From Marinococcus luteus (GTDB lineage Bacteria > Bacillota > Bacilli > Bacillales > Marinococcaceae), in NCBI RefSeq assembly GCF_900106595.1, contig NZ_FNNC01000001.1:124001-188000 (forward strand): DNA of 64,000 nt, written 5' to 3'. The translations under genes were made by a program, and so were the position numbers. Numbering within the stretch: position 1 is the first letter of the stretch; the number at the start of each line of letters is the position of its first letter. The notes under the pieces were generated by a model that was not told where the DNA came from, searched no databases, and worked only from the letters and a program-made list of their open reading frames with translations. Shown piece by piece: positions 51,046 through 61,000 of this stretch.

Positions 51046-53091
51046 ATGAATTCGACGCTTCAATCACCGGTCTCTGACTTAAAAGGTGTAGGAGAAGAGA
51101 AGCAGCGGGAGCTCGAACAGCTTGGTATTACAACGATTGACGACCTGCTGCATCATTTCCCCTATCGGTATGAAAACCACGAAGTGGTTCCTATAGAAGA
51201 ATTAAAGCATCAGGAAAAAGTAACGATTACCGGCGAAGTGCAGTCGGAGCCGTCCGTGCGTTATTTCGGCAAAAAAAAGTCCCGGATGACCGTAAGGATA
51301 TTAATTGATCATTTACTGGTGACGGCCGTGTTTTTTAACCGGGCGTTTTTAAAAAAGCAGATAGAAGTCGGCAGACAGGTGACTATCACCGGAAAATGGG
51401 ACAAGCACCGCCTTACCATCTCAGTGCAGGATTTTCGGGCCGGCGCCCCCGACCCGGCAAAGCAGCTCGAGCCAATCTACAGCGTGGCCGGGAGTCTGAC
51501 GGTCAAGCAGATGCAGCGTATTCAGGCAGAAGCCGCAAAACACGTCCTGCAGGTAGTCCCTGAAAATCTGCCCGAAGAAATCCGCGAACGATACCGCCTG
51601 CCGGGCAAGCCCGAAACCTTTCAGGCGCTTCACCAGCCGCAGAGCCGGGAACAGCTGAAGCATGCAAGAAGGCGCTACGTCTATGAAGAGCTGCTGTTTT
51701 TTCAGCTGAAAATGCAGATGTTTAAACGAATGGAGCGCCAGTCAGCCTCGGCGCAGCCGTTTGTGTATAATAAGGAGGCGACGGCGGATTTTGAAAAGCA
51801 GCTGCCGTTTCCGCTCACGAATGCGCAAAAAAGAGTGGTGCGGGAAATCCTTGAGGATATTGAAGCCCCCATCCGGATGAACCGGCTTTTGCAGGGGGAT
51901 GTGGGCTCCGGAAAAACAGTGGTGGCCTCCATTGCCATGCACGCCGTATTTACCGGAAAGGCCCAGTCGGCACTGATGGTGCCTACAGAAATTCTTGCCG
52001 AGCAGCACTACGACTCTCTTCAGGAGCTGTTTGCAGGAACGGAGGTGAGTGTTGGACTGCTGACCGGTTCGATGCGGCAGAAGGAAAAGCGGAACGCCTA
52101 TGAGCGCATTACCGACGGCACCATCGATATTATCATCGGCACCCATGCCCTCATCCAGGAGCCGGTGCAGTTTCACAATCTGAAGCTTGTCATTACCGAT
52201 GAACAGCACCGGTTTGGGGTCGGCCAGCGCCAAATCCTGAAAGAAAAGGGGGAGGACCCCGATGTTTTGTTTATGACCGCCACCCCGATTCCCCGGACGC
52301 TTGCTATCAGCGTCTACGGGGATATGGACGTGTCGGTGATTGACGAAATGCCGCCGGGCCGGAAACCGATTGAAACCTACTGGGCGAAGCCGCAGATGCT
52401 TGAGCGGGTACTTCGTTTTGTGCAGAAAGAAATCGACCAGGGGCGGCAGGCCTATGTCATCTGCCCGCTCATTGAAGAGTCAGAAGCGCTCGATGTGCAA
52501 AATGCGATTGACGTGCATGCCCAGCTGATGCAGTTTTTCCCGGGCTATCATGTCGGCCTGATGCACGGGCGGCTCCCGGCAGAGGAAAAAGAGGACGTCA
52601 TGCAGCGGTTTGCCAGCCATGAGCTTGATATTCTCGTTTCGACGACGGTGGTGGAAGTCGGCGTGAACGTGCAGAACGCCACGATGATGGTTATTTATGA
52701 CGCAGAACGCTTCGGCCTTTCCCAGCTGCACCAGCTGCGGGGGCGCGTCGGACGCGGAGAGCACCAGTCCTACTGCGTGCTTTTGGCCGACCCGAAATCT
52801 GAAACTGGCCAGGAGCGGATGAATATCATGCAGGAAACCGAGGATGGGTTTGTCCTTTCGGAAAAAGACCTCGAGCTGCGGGGTCCGGGAGACTTTTTCG
52901 GGAAAAAGCAGAGCGGGCTGCCTGAATTTAAAATTGCGGATGTGGTCCATGACTTTAAAGCGCTCGAGACCGCCCGGGACGATGCAGCGAAACTAATACG
53001 CAGCGAAGTGTTCTGGAAGGATGAAAAATACCGGCCCCTCCGGGAATATCTTGAACAAGCCGGCGCCTTTCAAAAAGATAAACTGGATTAG
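51046..53091 (+). CDS. recG: RecG, ATP-dependent branch-migration helicase
   Basis: RecG remodels stalled forks and Holliday junctions. The 681-residue protein has an N-terminal wedge domain with an OB fold (about 60-150), the Walker A motif LLQGDVGSGKTVVAS near residue 285, ITDEQHRFGVGQR near 385, MTATPIPRTLAIS near 412 and the late QLHQLRGRVGRGEHQSYC near 565. ATG 51046 follows AGGAAGGGA; the longer frame gives no family match. The fapR promoter begins immediately after its stop. Confidence 0.95.
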   Translation: MNSTLQSPVSDLKGVGEEKQRELEQLGITTIDDLLHHFPYRYENHEVVPIEELKHQEKVTITGEVQSEPSVRYFGKKKSRMTVRILIDHLLVTAVFFNRAFLKKQIEVGRQVTITGKWDKHRLTISVQDFRAGAPDPAKQLEPIYSVAGSLTVKQMQRIQAEAAKHVLQVVPENLPEEIRERYRLPGKPETFQALHQPQSREQLKHARRRYVYEELLFFQLKMQMFKRMERQSASAQPFVYNKEATADFEKQLPFPLTNAQKRVVREILEDIEAPIRMNRLLQGDVGSGKTVVASIAMHAVFTGKAQSALMVPTEILAEQHYDSLQELFAGTEVSVGLLTGSMRQKEKRNAYERITDGTIDIIIGTHALIQEPVQFHNLKLVITDEQHRFGVGQRQILKEKGEDPDVLFMTATPIPRTLAISVYGDMDVSVIDEMPPGRKPIETYWAKPQMLERVLRFVQKEIDQGRQAYVICPLIEESEALDVQNAIDVHAQLMQFFPGYHVGLMHGRLPAEEKEDVMQRFASHELDILVSTTVVEVGVNVQNATMMVIYDAERFGLSQLHQLRGRVGRGEHQSYCVLLADPKSETGQERMNIMQETEDGFVLSEKDLELRGPGDFFGKKQSGLPEFKIADVVHDFKALETARDDAAKLIRSEVFWKDEKYRPLREYLEQAGAFQKDKLD

Positions 53092-53094
53092 TGG

Positions 53095-53123
53095 TTGAAA
53101 TGAAAGAAATCGGTCTATATACT
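53095..53123 (+). promoter_or_regulatory. SigA-type promoter of the fapR operon
   Basis: TTGAAA (53095-53100) and TATACT (53118-53123) are exactly 17 bases apart. Transcription should start near 53130, inside the FapR operator. Confidence 0.8.
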
Positions 53124-53127
53124 ACTA

Positions 53128-53144
53128 TTAGTACCTACTCATAG
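53128..53144 (+). promoter_or_regulatory. FapR operator
   Basis: TTAGTACCTACTCATAG contains the intact left half (TTAGTACC) of the known FapR operator and a degenerate right half. It lies directly after the -10 box, so FapR binding would block transcription until malonyl-CoA releases it. Confidence 0.75.
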
Positions 53145-53159
53145 AAGTGGATGATTAAT

Positions 53160-53732
53160 ATGGCCCGAAAAAATAAAAAGGCAAGACAGGAAGAACTTCA
53201 GACTGTTATTGCCTCTAATCCTTTCATTACCGATGAAGCACTTGCCCGGTCCTTTCAGGTGAGCGTCCAGACTGTCCGTCTGGACCGCCTGGAGCTTTCG
53301 ATCCCGGAGCACCGGGAGAGAATCAAGCACGTAGCCAAGGAAAGGCTCGACGAAGTCAAGGCGCTGCCGCTTGAAGAAGTGATCGGAGAGGTTATTGACC
53401 TCCATCTGGACCACGAAGCAATCAGCATGCTTGAAATTACGGAGGATCACGTATTCTCAAGGAACGGCATTGCGCGTGGTCATTATCTGTTTGCGCAGGC
53501 GAATTCCCTGGCTGTGGCTGTGATCAACGATGAACTGGCGCTTACGATGCGCTCCTCGCTTGAATTTAACCGGCAGGTGCTTCTCGGAGAACGAATTATT
53601 GCCAAAGCGGTCGTCACAAAAAAGACCGAAAGAAAAACATATGTTACGGTAACAAGCCGCGTGCAGGGGGAAGAAGTGTTTCAGGGCGATTTCGTCATGT
53701 ACCGTTCCCACGCTGCTTCGGTGAACGAATAA
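53160..53732 (+). CDS. fapR: FapR, malonyl-CoA-responsive repressor of lipid synthesis
   Basis: FapR represses fatty acid and phospholipid genes and is released by malonyl-CoA. The 190-residue protein has a DeoR-like helix-turn-helix ([20 protein letters not shown] near residue 25), a linker helix and a hot-dog effector domain with [21 protein letters not shown] near 98. ATG 53160 is 9 bases after AGAAGTGG and gives the family N-terminus [16 protein letters not shown] 53151 directly abuts that site. It heads the fapR-plsX-fabD-fabG-acpP operon. Confidence 0.95.
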   Translation: MARKNKKARQEELQTVIASNPFITDEALARSFQVSVQTVRLDRLELSIPEHRERIKHVAKERLDEVKALPLEEVIGEVIDLHLDHEAISMLEITEDHVFSRNGIARGHYLFAQANSLAVAVINDELALTMRSSLEFNRQVLLGERIIAKAVVTKKTERKTYVTVTSRVQGEEVFQGDFVMYRSHAASVNE

Positions 53733-53744
53733 GGAGACTAAAAA

Positions 53745-54725
53745 ATGAGAATTGTAGTCGATGCAATGGGCGGCGATCATTCTCCTAAAGCCCAGGTGGC
53801 TGGAGCAATGGCTGCTGTTCAAGCTTTTAAAGATATCGAGATCACACTGGTGGGCTCTGAGCCTCAAATAAAAAAGCATTTATCCAAGACAGAACGTATT
53901 GATATTTTGCATACTGATGAAGTGATTGACGGGGACGAGTCCCCGACCAAAGCCATCCGTCGCAAAAAGCAGTCCTCGATGGTTCTTTCCGTGCAGGAAG
54001 TGAAAGAGGGCCGGGCAGCGGCAGGTATTTCATGCGGCAATACCGGTGCTTTTATGACGGCAGGTCTCCTGCATATCGGCAGAATACACGGCGTGGAGCG
54101 GCCGGCACTTGCTCCGACACTCCCGACAGTGGACGGCACAGGTTTTCTGCTGCTTGATGCCGGAGCCAATATGGATGCAAAAGCGAATCATCTGTACCAG
54201 CACGCGATTTTAGGCAGTACATATATGCAGCTGGTGCGTGGCATTGAAAACCCGCGGGTCGGACTTGTTAATATTGGCACGGAAAAGGGCAAGGGCAATA
54301 ATTTAATGAAGGAGACGTACGAGTTGCTCGAGCATGCTCCGGTCAATTTTGTCGGAAATGTAGAATCAAGGGATCTGCTCGATGGTGTCTGTGACGTAGC
54401 GGTATGCGACGGCTTCTCCGGGAACCTCGTGTTAAAAGCCATCGAAGGCACCGCGTCCACCCTGTTTTCCCTGCTGAAAAAAGAATTTATGGCAAGCCTG
54501 CGGACAAAACTGGCTGCTGCCATGATGAAAACAGGGCTGATGCATTTGCGCGAGAAAATGAATTACTCCAATCACGGCGGAGCTACGCTTGTGGGACTTC
54601 AGGCGCCGCTGATTAAGTGCCACGGCTCGTCCGACCATATTTCCGTGTATCACTCGATCCGCCAGGCCCGGCAGATGGTCCAGGAAAACGTGACACATCT
54701 TATGCAGCAGCATTTAGAAGAGTAG
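53745..54725 (+). CDS. plsX: PlsX, phosphate acyltransferase
   Basis: PlsX converts acyl-ACP to acyl phosphate for phospholipid synthesis and associates with the membrane. The 326-residue protein starts RIVVDAMGGDHSPKAQV and has GISCGNTGAFMTAGL near residue 93, LLLDAGANMDAK near 137 and VCDGFSGNLVLKAIEG near 222. AAGGAG precedes ATG 53745, 12 bases after fapR. It links the FASII genes to phosphatidic acid formation. Confidence 0.97.
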   Translation: MRIVVDAMGGDHSPKAQVAGAMAAVQAFKDIEITLVGSEPQIKKHLSKTERIDILHTDEVIDGDESPTKAIRRKKQSSMVLSVQEVKEGRAAAGISCGNTGAFMTAGLLHIGRIHGVERPALAPTLPTVDGTGFLLLDAGANMDAKANHLYQHAILGSTYMQLVRGIENPRVGLVNIGTEKGKGNNLMKETYELLEHAPVNFVGNVESRDLLDGVCDVAVCDGFSGNLVLKAIEGTASTLFSLLKKEFMASLRTKLAAAMMKTGLMHLREKMNYSNHGGATLVGLQAPLIKCHGSSDHISVYHSIRQARQMVQENVTHLMQQHLEE

Positions 54726-54736
54726 GAGGCATCACA

Positions 54737-55684
54737 ATGGGAAAAACGGCTTTTATCTTTCCCGGACAGGGATCTCAGTTTGTTGGAATGGGAAAAGAGT
54801 TATATGACAACGCTCCGACGGCCCGTACGGTGTTTCAGGAAGCAGATGAAGCGCTTGGATACAGCCTGACCGACATTATGTTTAACGGCCCGGAAGAAAC
54901 ATTAACCCAGACGGAGTACACTCAGCCGGCGCTGCTCACGATGAGCTCCGCCCTTCATGCGCTTGTGGAGAAGCGCGGCGTGCAGGCGGATTACACCGCC
55001 GGCCACAGCCTTGGGGAATATTCGGCGCTGGTGGCTAACGGTGCGCTTAAATTTGCAGACGCCGCTGCTGTGGTGGCCAAACGGGGAAAATGGATGGCTG
55101 AAGCAGACCCCGACGGTAAAGGGACCATGGCCGCAGTCATGGGCATGGAGCGTGAAGATCTGCAGGAGCTCGCGGATGAAGCGACAGAAGCCGCTGATAA
55201 AGTGCAGCTGGCCAACCTGAATGCTCCCGGCCAGATTGTTATTTCCGGGAGCCGGGAAGGCGTGCGTTATGTGGAGGAACAAGCCCCGGACCGCGGAGCG
55301 AAAAAAGTGGTGCCGCTTCAGGTGAGTGGCCCGTTCCATTCCTCGTTTATGAAGCCGGCGGAGGAAAAGCTGGCGGAGGCTCTGCAAAACGTTGAGATCC
55401 GCGGGCCGCGCCGCCCGCTCATAGCAAATGTGGATGCGAAGGAAACCTCGGACCCATCCGCCATCCGTCAGCACTTGATTGCCCAGGTGACCTCTCCGGT
55501 CCACTGGGAAGACTCGGTACGCCGGCTGATTGAACTCGGCGTAACGGAATTTGTGGAAATCGGCCCGGGCAATGTCCTGAGTGGAACGATCCGGCGGATT
55601 CAGCGCCGCGGCCTGGATGTACATGCAGTTCAGGACGAAGCATCGTTAGATAAATGGCTCGAAAAAAGGAGTGCATCGTCATGA
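54737..55684 (+). CDS. fabD: FabD, malonyl-CoA:ACP transacylase
   Basis: FabD loads malonyl groups onto acyl carrier protein. The 315-residue protein begins [19 protein letters not shown] and has the nucleophile serine in [11 protein letters not shown] near residue 91, a substrate arginine region around 116 and the catalytic histidine in [10 protein letters not shown] near 200. ATG 54737 follows GGAGG; the longer frame lies inside plsX. It overlaps fabG by ATGA. Confidence 0.96.
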   Translation: MGKTAFIFPGQGSQFVGMGKELYDNAPTARTVFQEADEALGYSLTDIMFNGPEETLTQTEYTQPALLTMSSALHALVEKRGVQADYTAGHSLGEYSALVANGALKFADAAAVVAKRGKWMAEADPDGKGTMAAVMGMEREDLQELADEATEAADKVQLANLNAPGQIVISGSREGVRYVEEQAPDRGAKKVVPLQVSGPFHSSFMKPAEEKLAEALQNVEIRGPRRPLIANVDAKETSDPSAIRQHLIAQVTSPVHWEDSVRRLIELGVTEFVEIGPGNVLSGTIRRIQRRGLDVHAVQDEASLDKWLEKRSASS

Positions 55685-56427
55685 ATTTTGAAGGACAAAG
55701 CGTGCTTGTAACCGGAGCGTCCAGAGGCATTGGCAAAGCCATTGCCCTCGGTTTTGCCGCTCAGGGAGCGAACGTTGCGATCAATTATGCCGGCAGCCGG
55801 GAAAAAGCCGAGGAAACTGCTTCGCAGTGCGGGAAGCACGGTGTGAAAACACTTGTTATCCAGGCTGACGTGTCGAGTGAGTCGGATGTCAAGGAAATGC
55901 TCAAGCAAGTAACAGAGGAATTCGGCGGTATTGACGTGCTTGTAAATAACGCCGGCATCACGAAGGATAACCTGTTAATGCGCATGAAAGAAGACGAATG
56001 GGATGACGTCATTGATACGAATTTAAAAAGCGTGTTTTTAACATCCCGGGCAGCAGCCCGTCCGATGATGAAGAAACGGGGCGGAACGATCATCAATATG
56101 GCTTCTGTCGTCGGCACGACCGGGAACCCCGGGCAGGCGAACTACACGGCATCGAAAGCAGGGGTTGTCGGGCTCACGAAAACGCTCGCCCGCGAGCTTG
56201 CTTCGAGAAATATCCGGGTGAATGCTGTCGCCCCAGGCTTTATCTCCACGGAAATGACCGATGAACTCGAAGAAGGCACCAAGGAACAAATGATGCAGCA
56301 GATTCCTCTGCAAAAGCTCGGGGACACGGAAGACGTGGCCAATACGGTGTTATTTCTCGCTTCAGACAGCGCTAAATATATGACCGGCCAGACGCTTCAT
56401 GTTGACGGCGGCATGGTAATGCCATAA
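55681..56427 (+). CDS. fabG: FabG, 3-oxoacyl-ACP reductase
   Basis: This NADPH-dependent short-chain dehydrogenase reduces beta-ketoacyl-ACP. The 248-residue protein has the cofactor loop [16 protein letters not shown] near residue 11, [14 protein letters not shown] near 90 and the catalytic Ser-Tyr-Lys in [23 protein letters not shown]-type sequence near 139-159. ATG 55681 overlaps fabD and follows AAAAGGAG. Confidence 0.96.
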   Translation: MNFEGQSVLVTGASRGIGKAIALGFAAQGANVAINYAGSREKAEETASQCGKHGVKTLVIQADVSSESDVKEMLKQVTEEFGGIDVLVNNAGITKDNLLMRMKEDEWDDVIDTNLKSVFLTSRAAARPMMKKRGGTIINMASVVGTTGNPGQANYTASKAGVVGLTKTLARELASRNIRVNAVAPGFISTEMTDELEEGTKEQMMQQIPLQKLGDTEDVANTVLFLASDSAKYMTGQTLHVDGGMVMP

Positions 56428-56515
56428 AATATCGGTGACACAGCGGTTTCATTCGCGTTCAGAAGTGGAATGAATGCAAAGAAGCCGGAACGATTCTTTA
56501 AAGGAGGTGAAAGGA

Positions 56516-56746
56516 ATGGCAGACACGTTGGAACGTGTGAAAAAAATCGTTGCAGACCACCTCGGTGTGGATGAGGCGAACGTCAATAAAGACGCGACCT
56601 TTAAGGAAGATCTCGGCGCCGATTCTCTCGATGTAGTAGAATTAGTCATGGAACTGGAAGATGAATTTGATCTGGAAATTTCTGATGAAGAAGCAGAAAA
56701 AATTCAGACAGTCGGTGATGTAATCAATTACATAGAGAAGCAGTAG
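56516..56746 (+). CDS. acpP: AcpP, acyl carrier protein
   Basis: This 76-residue acidic carrier holds fatty acyl chains on a 4'-phosphopantetheine arm attached to the serine of [15 protein letters not shown] (about Ser37). ATG 56516 follows the very strong AAGGAGGTGA. The 88-base gap after fabG shows no gene. A terminator-like structure follows. Confidence 0.97.
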   Translation: MADTLERVKKIVADHLGVDEANVNKDATFKEDLGADSLDVVELVMELEDEFDLEISDEEAEKIQTVGDVINYIEKQ

Positions 56747-56754
56747 TAGAAAGC

Positions 56755-56790
56755 AAGCCCACGTCCTGTGCAAGCGGGCTGGGCTTTTCT
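56755..56790 (+). terminator. Probable terminator after acpP
   Basis: AAGCCC (56755-56760) can pair with GGGCT at 56776-56780 or GGGCTT at 56781-56786, followed by a short T-rich end. The loop is long and the T-run short, so it may be leaky and let rnc be co-transcribed. Confidence 0.5.
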
Positions 56791-56828
56791 ATGTAATATG
56801 CCGAAATTATTTTAAGGGAGGTTCATTT

Positions 56829-57584
56829 GTGCCAAAACCTACATCGTCCAAAAGCCAGTCCAGGGAGAAAGCGGTATTTACGATCAGACAGCATGAACTC
56901 ATGCAGTCCATTCTCCGTGAACTGCAGGTTTCGTTTGCAGACGAACAGCTGCTGCGGCAGGCTTTCACCCACTCTTCCTATGTAAATGAACATCGTATGA
57001 AGCACGTAAGGGATAACGAACGTTTGGAATTTCTCGGCGATGCTGTATTGGAGCTGGCGGTTTCCAATCATTTGTTCCGCGAATTCCCTTCCATGTCGGA
57101 AGGCGATATGACAAAACTCCGCGCCGCAATGGTATGTGAAGCATCGCTAGCTAGCTTGGCCGAGGAATTGCAATTTGGAAACGTGGTCCTGATGGGCAAA
57201 GGCGAAGAAATGACCGGCGGCCGCACCCGGCCGGCGCTGCTCGCAGACGTATTCGAATCGTTTGTCGGAGCAATGTATCTCGATCAGGGACTTTCAAACG
57301 TCGAACAGTTTTTGGAGCGTTTCGTCTTTCCTAAGCTCGACGAAGGGGCGTTTTCCGTGACAGCCGATTACAAAAGCCAGCTGCAGGAATTCGTTCAAAA
57401 GGAAAACCTGGGCGTTATTTCCTACGAAATCACCGATGAACAGGGGCCTGCCCACAACAGGGAATTTCATTCTGCGGTCTCTTTAAACGAGGCGCGCGCC
57501 GGTACCGGCCGTGGACGCTCAAAAAAAGAAGCGGAGCAGCGGGCAGCCCAGGCTACCCTCGAACAGCTGCAGCGCCGCGAATAA
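56829..57584 (+). CDS. rnc: Rnc, ribonuclease III
   Basis: RNase III cuts double-stranded RNA, including rRNA precursors. The 251-residue protein has the catalytic RNase III domain with [10 protein letters not shown] and [17 protein letters not shown] near residue 60, and a C-terminal dsRNA-binding domain from about 178 ([20 protein letters not shown]). The start is GTG, 7 bases after GGGAGG. It precedes smc and ftsY, as in B. subtilis, though here a minus-strand gene intervenes. Confidence 0.96.
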   Translation: MPKPTSSKSQSREKAVFTIRQHELMQSILRELQVSFADEQLLRQAFTHSSYVNEHRMKHVRDNERLEFLGDAVLELAVSNHLFREFPSMSEGDMTKLRAAMVCEASLASLAEELQFGNVVLMGKGEEMTGGRTRPALLADVFESFVGAMYLDQGLSNVEQFLERFVFPKLDEGAFSVTADYKSQLQEFVQKENLGVISYEITDEQGPAHNREFHSAVSLNEARAGTGRGRSKKEAEQRAAQATLEQLQRRE

Positions 57585-57596
57585 AAGAAGTCAAAA

Positions 57597-57625
57597 AAAC
57601 AACCGCCAATCGCTGGCGGTTGTTT
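57597..57625. terminator. Bidirectional terminator between rnc and the DUF1128 gene
   Basis: A 12-bp perfect stem, AAACAACCGCCA (57597-57608) with TGGCGGTTGTTT (57614-57625), has a 5-base loop. The A-run on the left gives a stronger T-run for the minus-strand transcript. Confidence 0.85.
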
Positions 57626-57636
57626 AAATGTGCGGC

Positions 57637-57861
57637 TCAGCCTTTGCGTAGATGGCCAAGCTCGGAAACGATGGCCTGCATCTCGCTGACGCTGATATTA
57701 TTTTTGGAATCCACCATGTCGTAGATTTCTTTAATCTCATGGTATTGATCGACATCGAAATGCTCCGGCTTCATAACAGAAACATTGACGATCTGTAATT
57801 TTTTCTGCAGATCGGTGATCATGTAATCCAGGTTATCACGGTTTGCTTGTTCTAAACTCAT
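57637..57861 (-). CDS. DUF1128/UPF0435 family protein (YfkK-like)
   Basis: This 74-residue soluble, acidic, helical protein of unknown function has family features NLDYMITDLQKKLQIVN, KPEHFDVDQYHEIKEIYDMV and ISVSEMQAIVSELGHLRKG. In B. subtilis the YfkK relative lies far from this region, so its position between rnc and smc on the opposite strand is a local rearrangement. GGAGGAGAAG lies about 9 bases before its ATG on the minus strand. Confidence 0.8.
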   Translation of the reverse strand: MSLEQANRDNLDYMITDLQKKLQIVNVSVMKPEHFDVDQYHEIKEIYDMVDSKNNISVSEMQAIVSELGHLRKG

Positions 57862-58002
57862 GCGAATTTCTTCTCCTCCACTCCGTCCAGTTTAAAAACC
57901 CGTGGTTCATCTCTTTGTAAGGCTTCCGCGGTGTTTTTATGACAACGTTAATATTATTGTAGTGGTTTTTCCTGCGTTTGACAAAGGGGGATTTAGGTCG
58001 AG

Positions 58003-58031
58003 TTCTGCCGGCGTGCGTGTTGTGATAAAAT
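58003..58031 (+). promoter_or_regulatory. Probable promoter of smc
   Basis: TTCTGC (58003-58008) and TAAAAT (58026-58031) are 17 bases apart and the -10 box is preceded by TGA, giving an extended -10. smc needs a promoter because a minus-strand gene separates it from rnc. Confidence 0.5.
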
Positions 58032-58096
58032 ATAAACAGCGGAGGACAGCGGCGGGAGCTGTCAGCACATACTATAAAATAAGAGGGGGCATACCT

Positions 58097-61000
58097 TTGT
58101 TCCTGAAACGAATAGAAATTAAAGGGTTTAAATCGTTTGCCGATCGTTTACATATTGATTTTAACCCCGGCATTACGACCGTCGTCGGCCCGAACGGCAG
58201 CGGCAAAAGCAATATTTCCGACAGCATCCGCTGGGTACTCGGAGAACAGTCGGCCCGGTCGCTGCGCGGCGCCCGTATGGAGGACGTGATTTTTTCCGGA
58301 AGCGATACCCGCCGGGGACTGAATATTGCGGAAGTCACGCTCGTGCTTGATAATGAAGACGGAAGCCTTCCATATGAATACAGTGAAATAAGCGTGACGC
58401 GCCGTTTGTACCGCTCCGGAGAAAGCGAGTATCTGCTCAACCGGACAAAATGCCGACGCAGGGATATTATTGATCTGTTTATGGATTCCGGCATGGGAAA
58501 AGAATCGTTTTCGATTATCGGCCAGGGCCGGGTCGAAGAGGTGTTAAACAGCCGTCCGGAAGAACGGCGGGCGATGTTTGAAGAAGCCTCCGGAGTGTTG
58601 AAATACAAGCAGCGCAAGCAGGAAGCCGAAAGGAAATTTGAATCAACAGAGGCGAATCTGCACCGGGTAAAAGACATTCTGCATGAATTGAATGAGCAGA
58701 TGGAGCCGCTGCAGATGCAGGCCTCGGCAGCGAAGGACTACCTGGCCAAGCGTGAAGAGCTTGAAGCGCTGGAATCGGCGCTGCTCGTACATGAAATTGA
58801 AGAGCTGCATTCCGATTGGAAAGCAGCCCAGGAGCAGGAGAAAAAAGAAGAGCAGCACAACAGGCGCTGGAAACAGAAAAAAGAACAGACGGAGGCGCTC
58901 TCGCGGAAAGCCCGGGCTTTCGAAGCCCTGCTTGCCCGGTTCCACCAGCAGGTGCAGAGCGGCTATGTGGAAGCGGCCAGAAATCTCGAAAAACGCGAAG
59001 GGGACCGCAACCTTTCAAATGAACAGGGAAAACATGCGGCCGAAAAACTCGAAGCAGAAAAAAAGGCTCTCCAGGAAGACGAGGCAAAGCTGAGCGAGGT
59101 AACAGACGCTTACCGGGAACAAAAGAAACGGTATGAAAAAGAAAACGAAGCGCTCACGAGCGGTATGAACGAGCTGCGGTCGGTGCAAAAACAGCTGCGC
59201 TCCTACCAGGAAATGAACGGAAAAGACCTTGAAGAAGAAAAAAGCGAATACATTGAAAAACTCAACGAACAGGCGTCCGTAGGCAACGAGACACGTTATG
59301 TGACAGACCAGAAAGCTTCTCTCGAACGACGCATGAAAGCACTGAAAGAGGACAATCAATCGTTTCTTGAAGAACGCGAGGATTCCGGGCAGCTCGTTGA
59401 AGAGCAGAAAAAAGAAGAAGAAGCGCTCTCCCTCCAAACGGAAAACGCGCGCGCAGAAGCTGAAGCAGCCAGCAAAGAAGAACAGCGCCTGGAAGAAAAA
59501 TTGAAGGAGCAGGAAGATAAGCTGTATAAAGCGTACCGGTACGTCGACGAAAAAAAATCAAAAATCCGTATGCTTGAAGAAATGCAGGAGGAGTACGCCG
59601 GCTATTACCAGGGGGCCAAAGAAATTTTAAAAGCCCGGGAACAGAAGCTGTCGGGCATTATCGGCTCGGTGGCGGAGCTGATGGATGTGCCGGGGGAATA
59701 CGTGGAGGCGATGGAAACGGCACTCGGTGCGTCGCTGCAGCATATTGTGACCCGTACCGAAAAAGACGCACGCGAGGCGATTGCTTATTTGCGCAAGCAT
59801 CAGAAGGGCCGGGCGACGCTGCTCCCATCCGAAACGGTGCGGCCGAGACGGGCCGACCGGACCAGCTATGACAAAGCCCGAACATTTACCGGTTTTATCG
59901 GAACAGCCGGAGAGCTTGTGCATGTCCGCCAGGGGTATGAGCATGTCCGCGACCAGCTGCTCGGTCATATTTTTGTGGTGGACCAGCTGGAAACGGCGAA
60001 CCGCCTGGCAGTGGCGTGCAGCTATAAAATTCGCATCGTAACTATCGAAGGAGACGTCGTAAACCCCGGAGGCTCAATGAGCGGCGGGAAAACGCAGAAC
60101 CAAAAGGGAACGCTTCTCGAAAAACAGCGTGAACTGCGGGAGTTAAGAAATAATTTATCAGAAATAGAAGAAAAGACCGCAGCCTGGGAGAAAACAGTGG
60201 AGAACACAAAAGAGGCTGTGAAAAAGCAGAAAGCGACTGCCAGCGACAAGCAGCAGAAAGCCCGGGACTACTCCGGAGAGCTTGAGGAGAAAAAGGAAGC
60301 TCGCCGTAAAAGTGAGCAGGAGCACGACCGTCTTGATTCCCGCCTCGGTATGTTTGACCGGGAATATTCCTCGCTTGAGGAAGAGAAAAAACGTCTCGAT
60401 GAACGCCTGCAGGTGCTTGAAGACAACCGGACGAGAGTCGAAAAAACGATTACAGAACTGAAAGCATCGATCGATGCGCTCGAGCAGGAATACTCCAGGC
60501 GCGGCGAGGAAGAAGCGGCACTCCGGGAGCAGGAGACAGAAGGAAAAGTGCAGACGGCAGCGCTCCGGGAAAATGTTTCTGCCCAGCATAAAGAAAAAGA
60601 GCGTCTGCACAGGGAAAAAGAAGAACTCGAACAGGCAGTGGCCGGGCGTAAAGAGCGGGCAGCTGGCTGGGAAGAACATTTAAACAACGACCGCAGCGGC
60701 CAGAACTGGGACGAGTTAGTCGAAGAAGCAGGAGCCGCCAAAGAAGAGGTCGAACGGCTGCAGGCTCGGCTGAATGAACAAAAGGCGCGTGCAGCCCGCG
60801 CTGCAGAACAGATCGAGGCCACAGCTTCGGTGCAGAACGACCGCTTTCAGGAGAGCCGGGACCGTCTTCATGAAACAACGGTGCGCATGAACCGCCTCGA
60901 CGTGGCGCTTGAAAATAAAATCACCTACCTGCAGTCGGAATATGAACTGTCGTTTGAGCGGGCGAAAGAGAAGCATACGCTGTCTGTAAGCCCGGAGCAG

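Noticed and set aside
57978-57983. Perfect -35 box TTGACA upstream of smc
   Set aside because: No acceptable -10 box lies 15-19 bases downstream; the TTCTGC/TAAAAT pair closer to smc is a better promoter.
57902-58096. N-terminal extension of smc by 65 codons
   Set aside because: The extension has no similarity to the family, contains the likely smc promoter, and TTG 58097 gives the known N-terminus FLKRIEIKGFKSFA.
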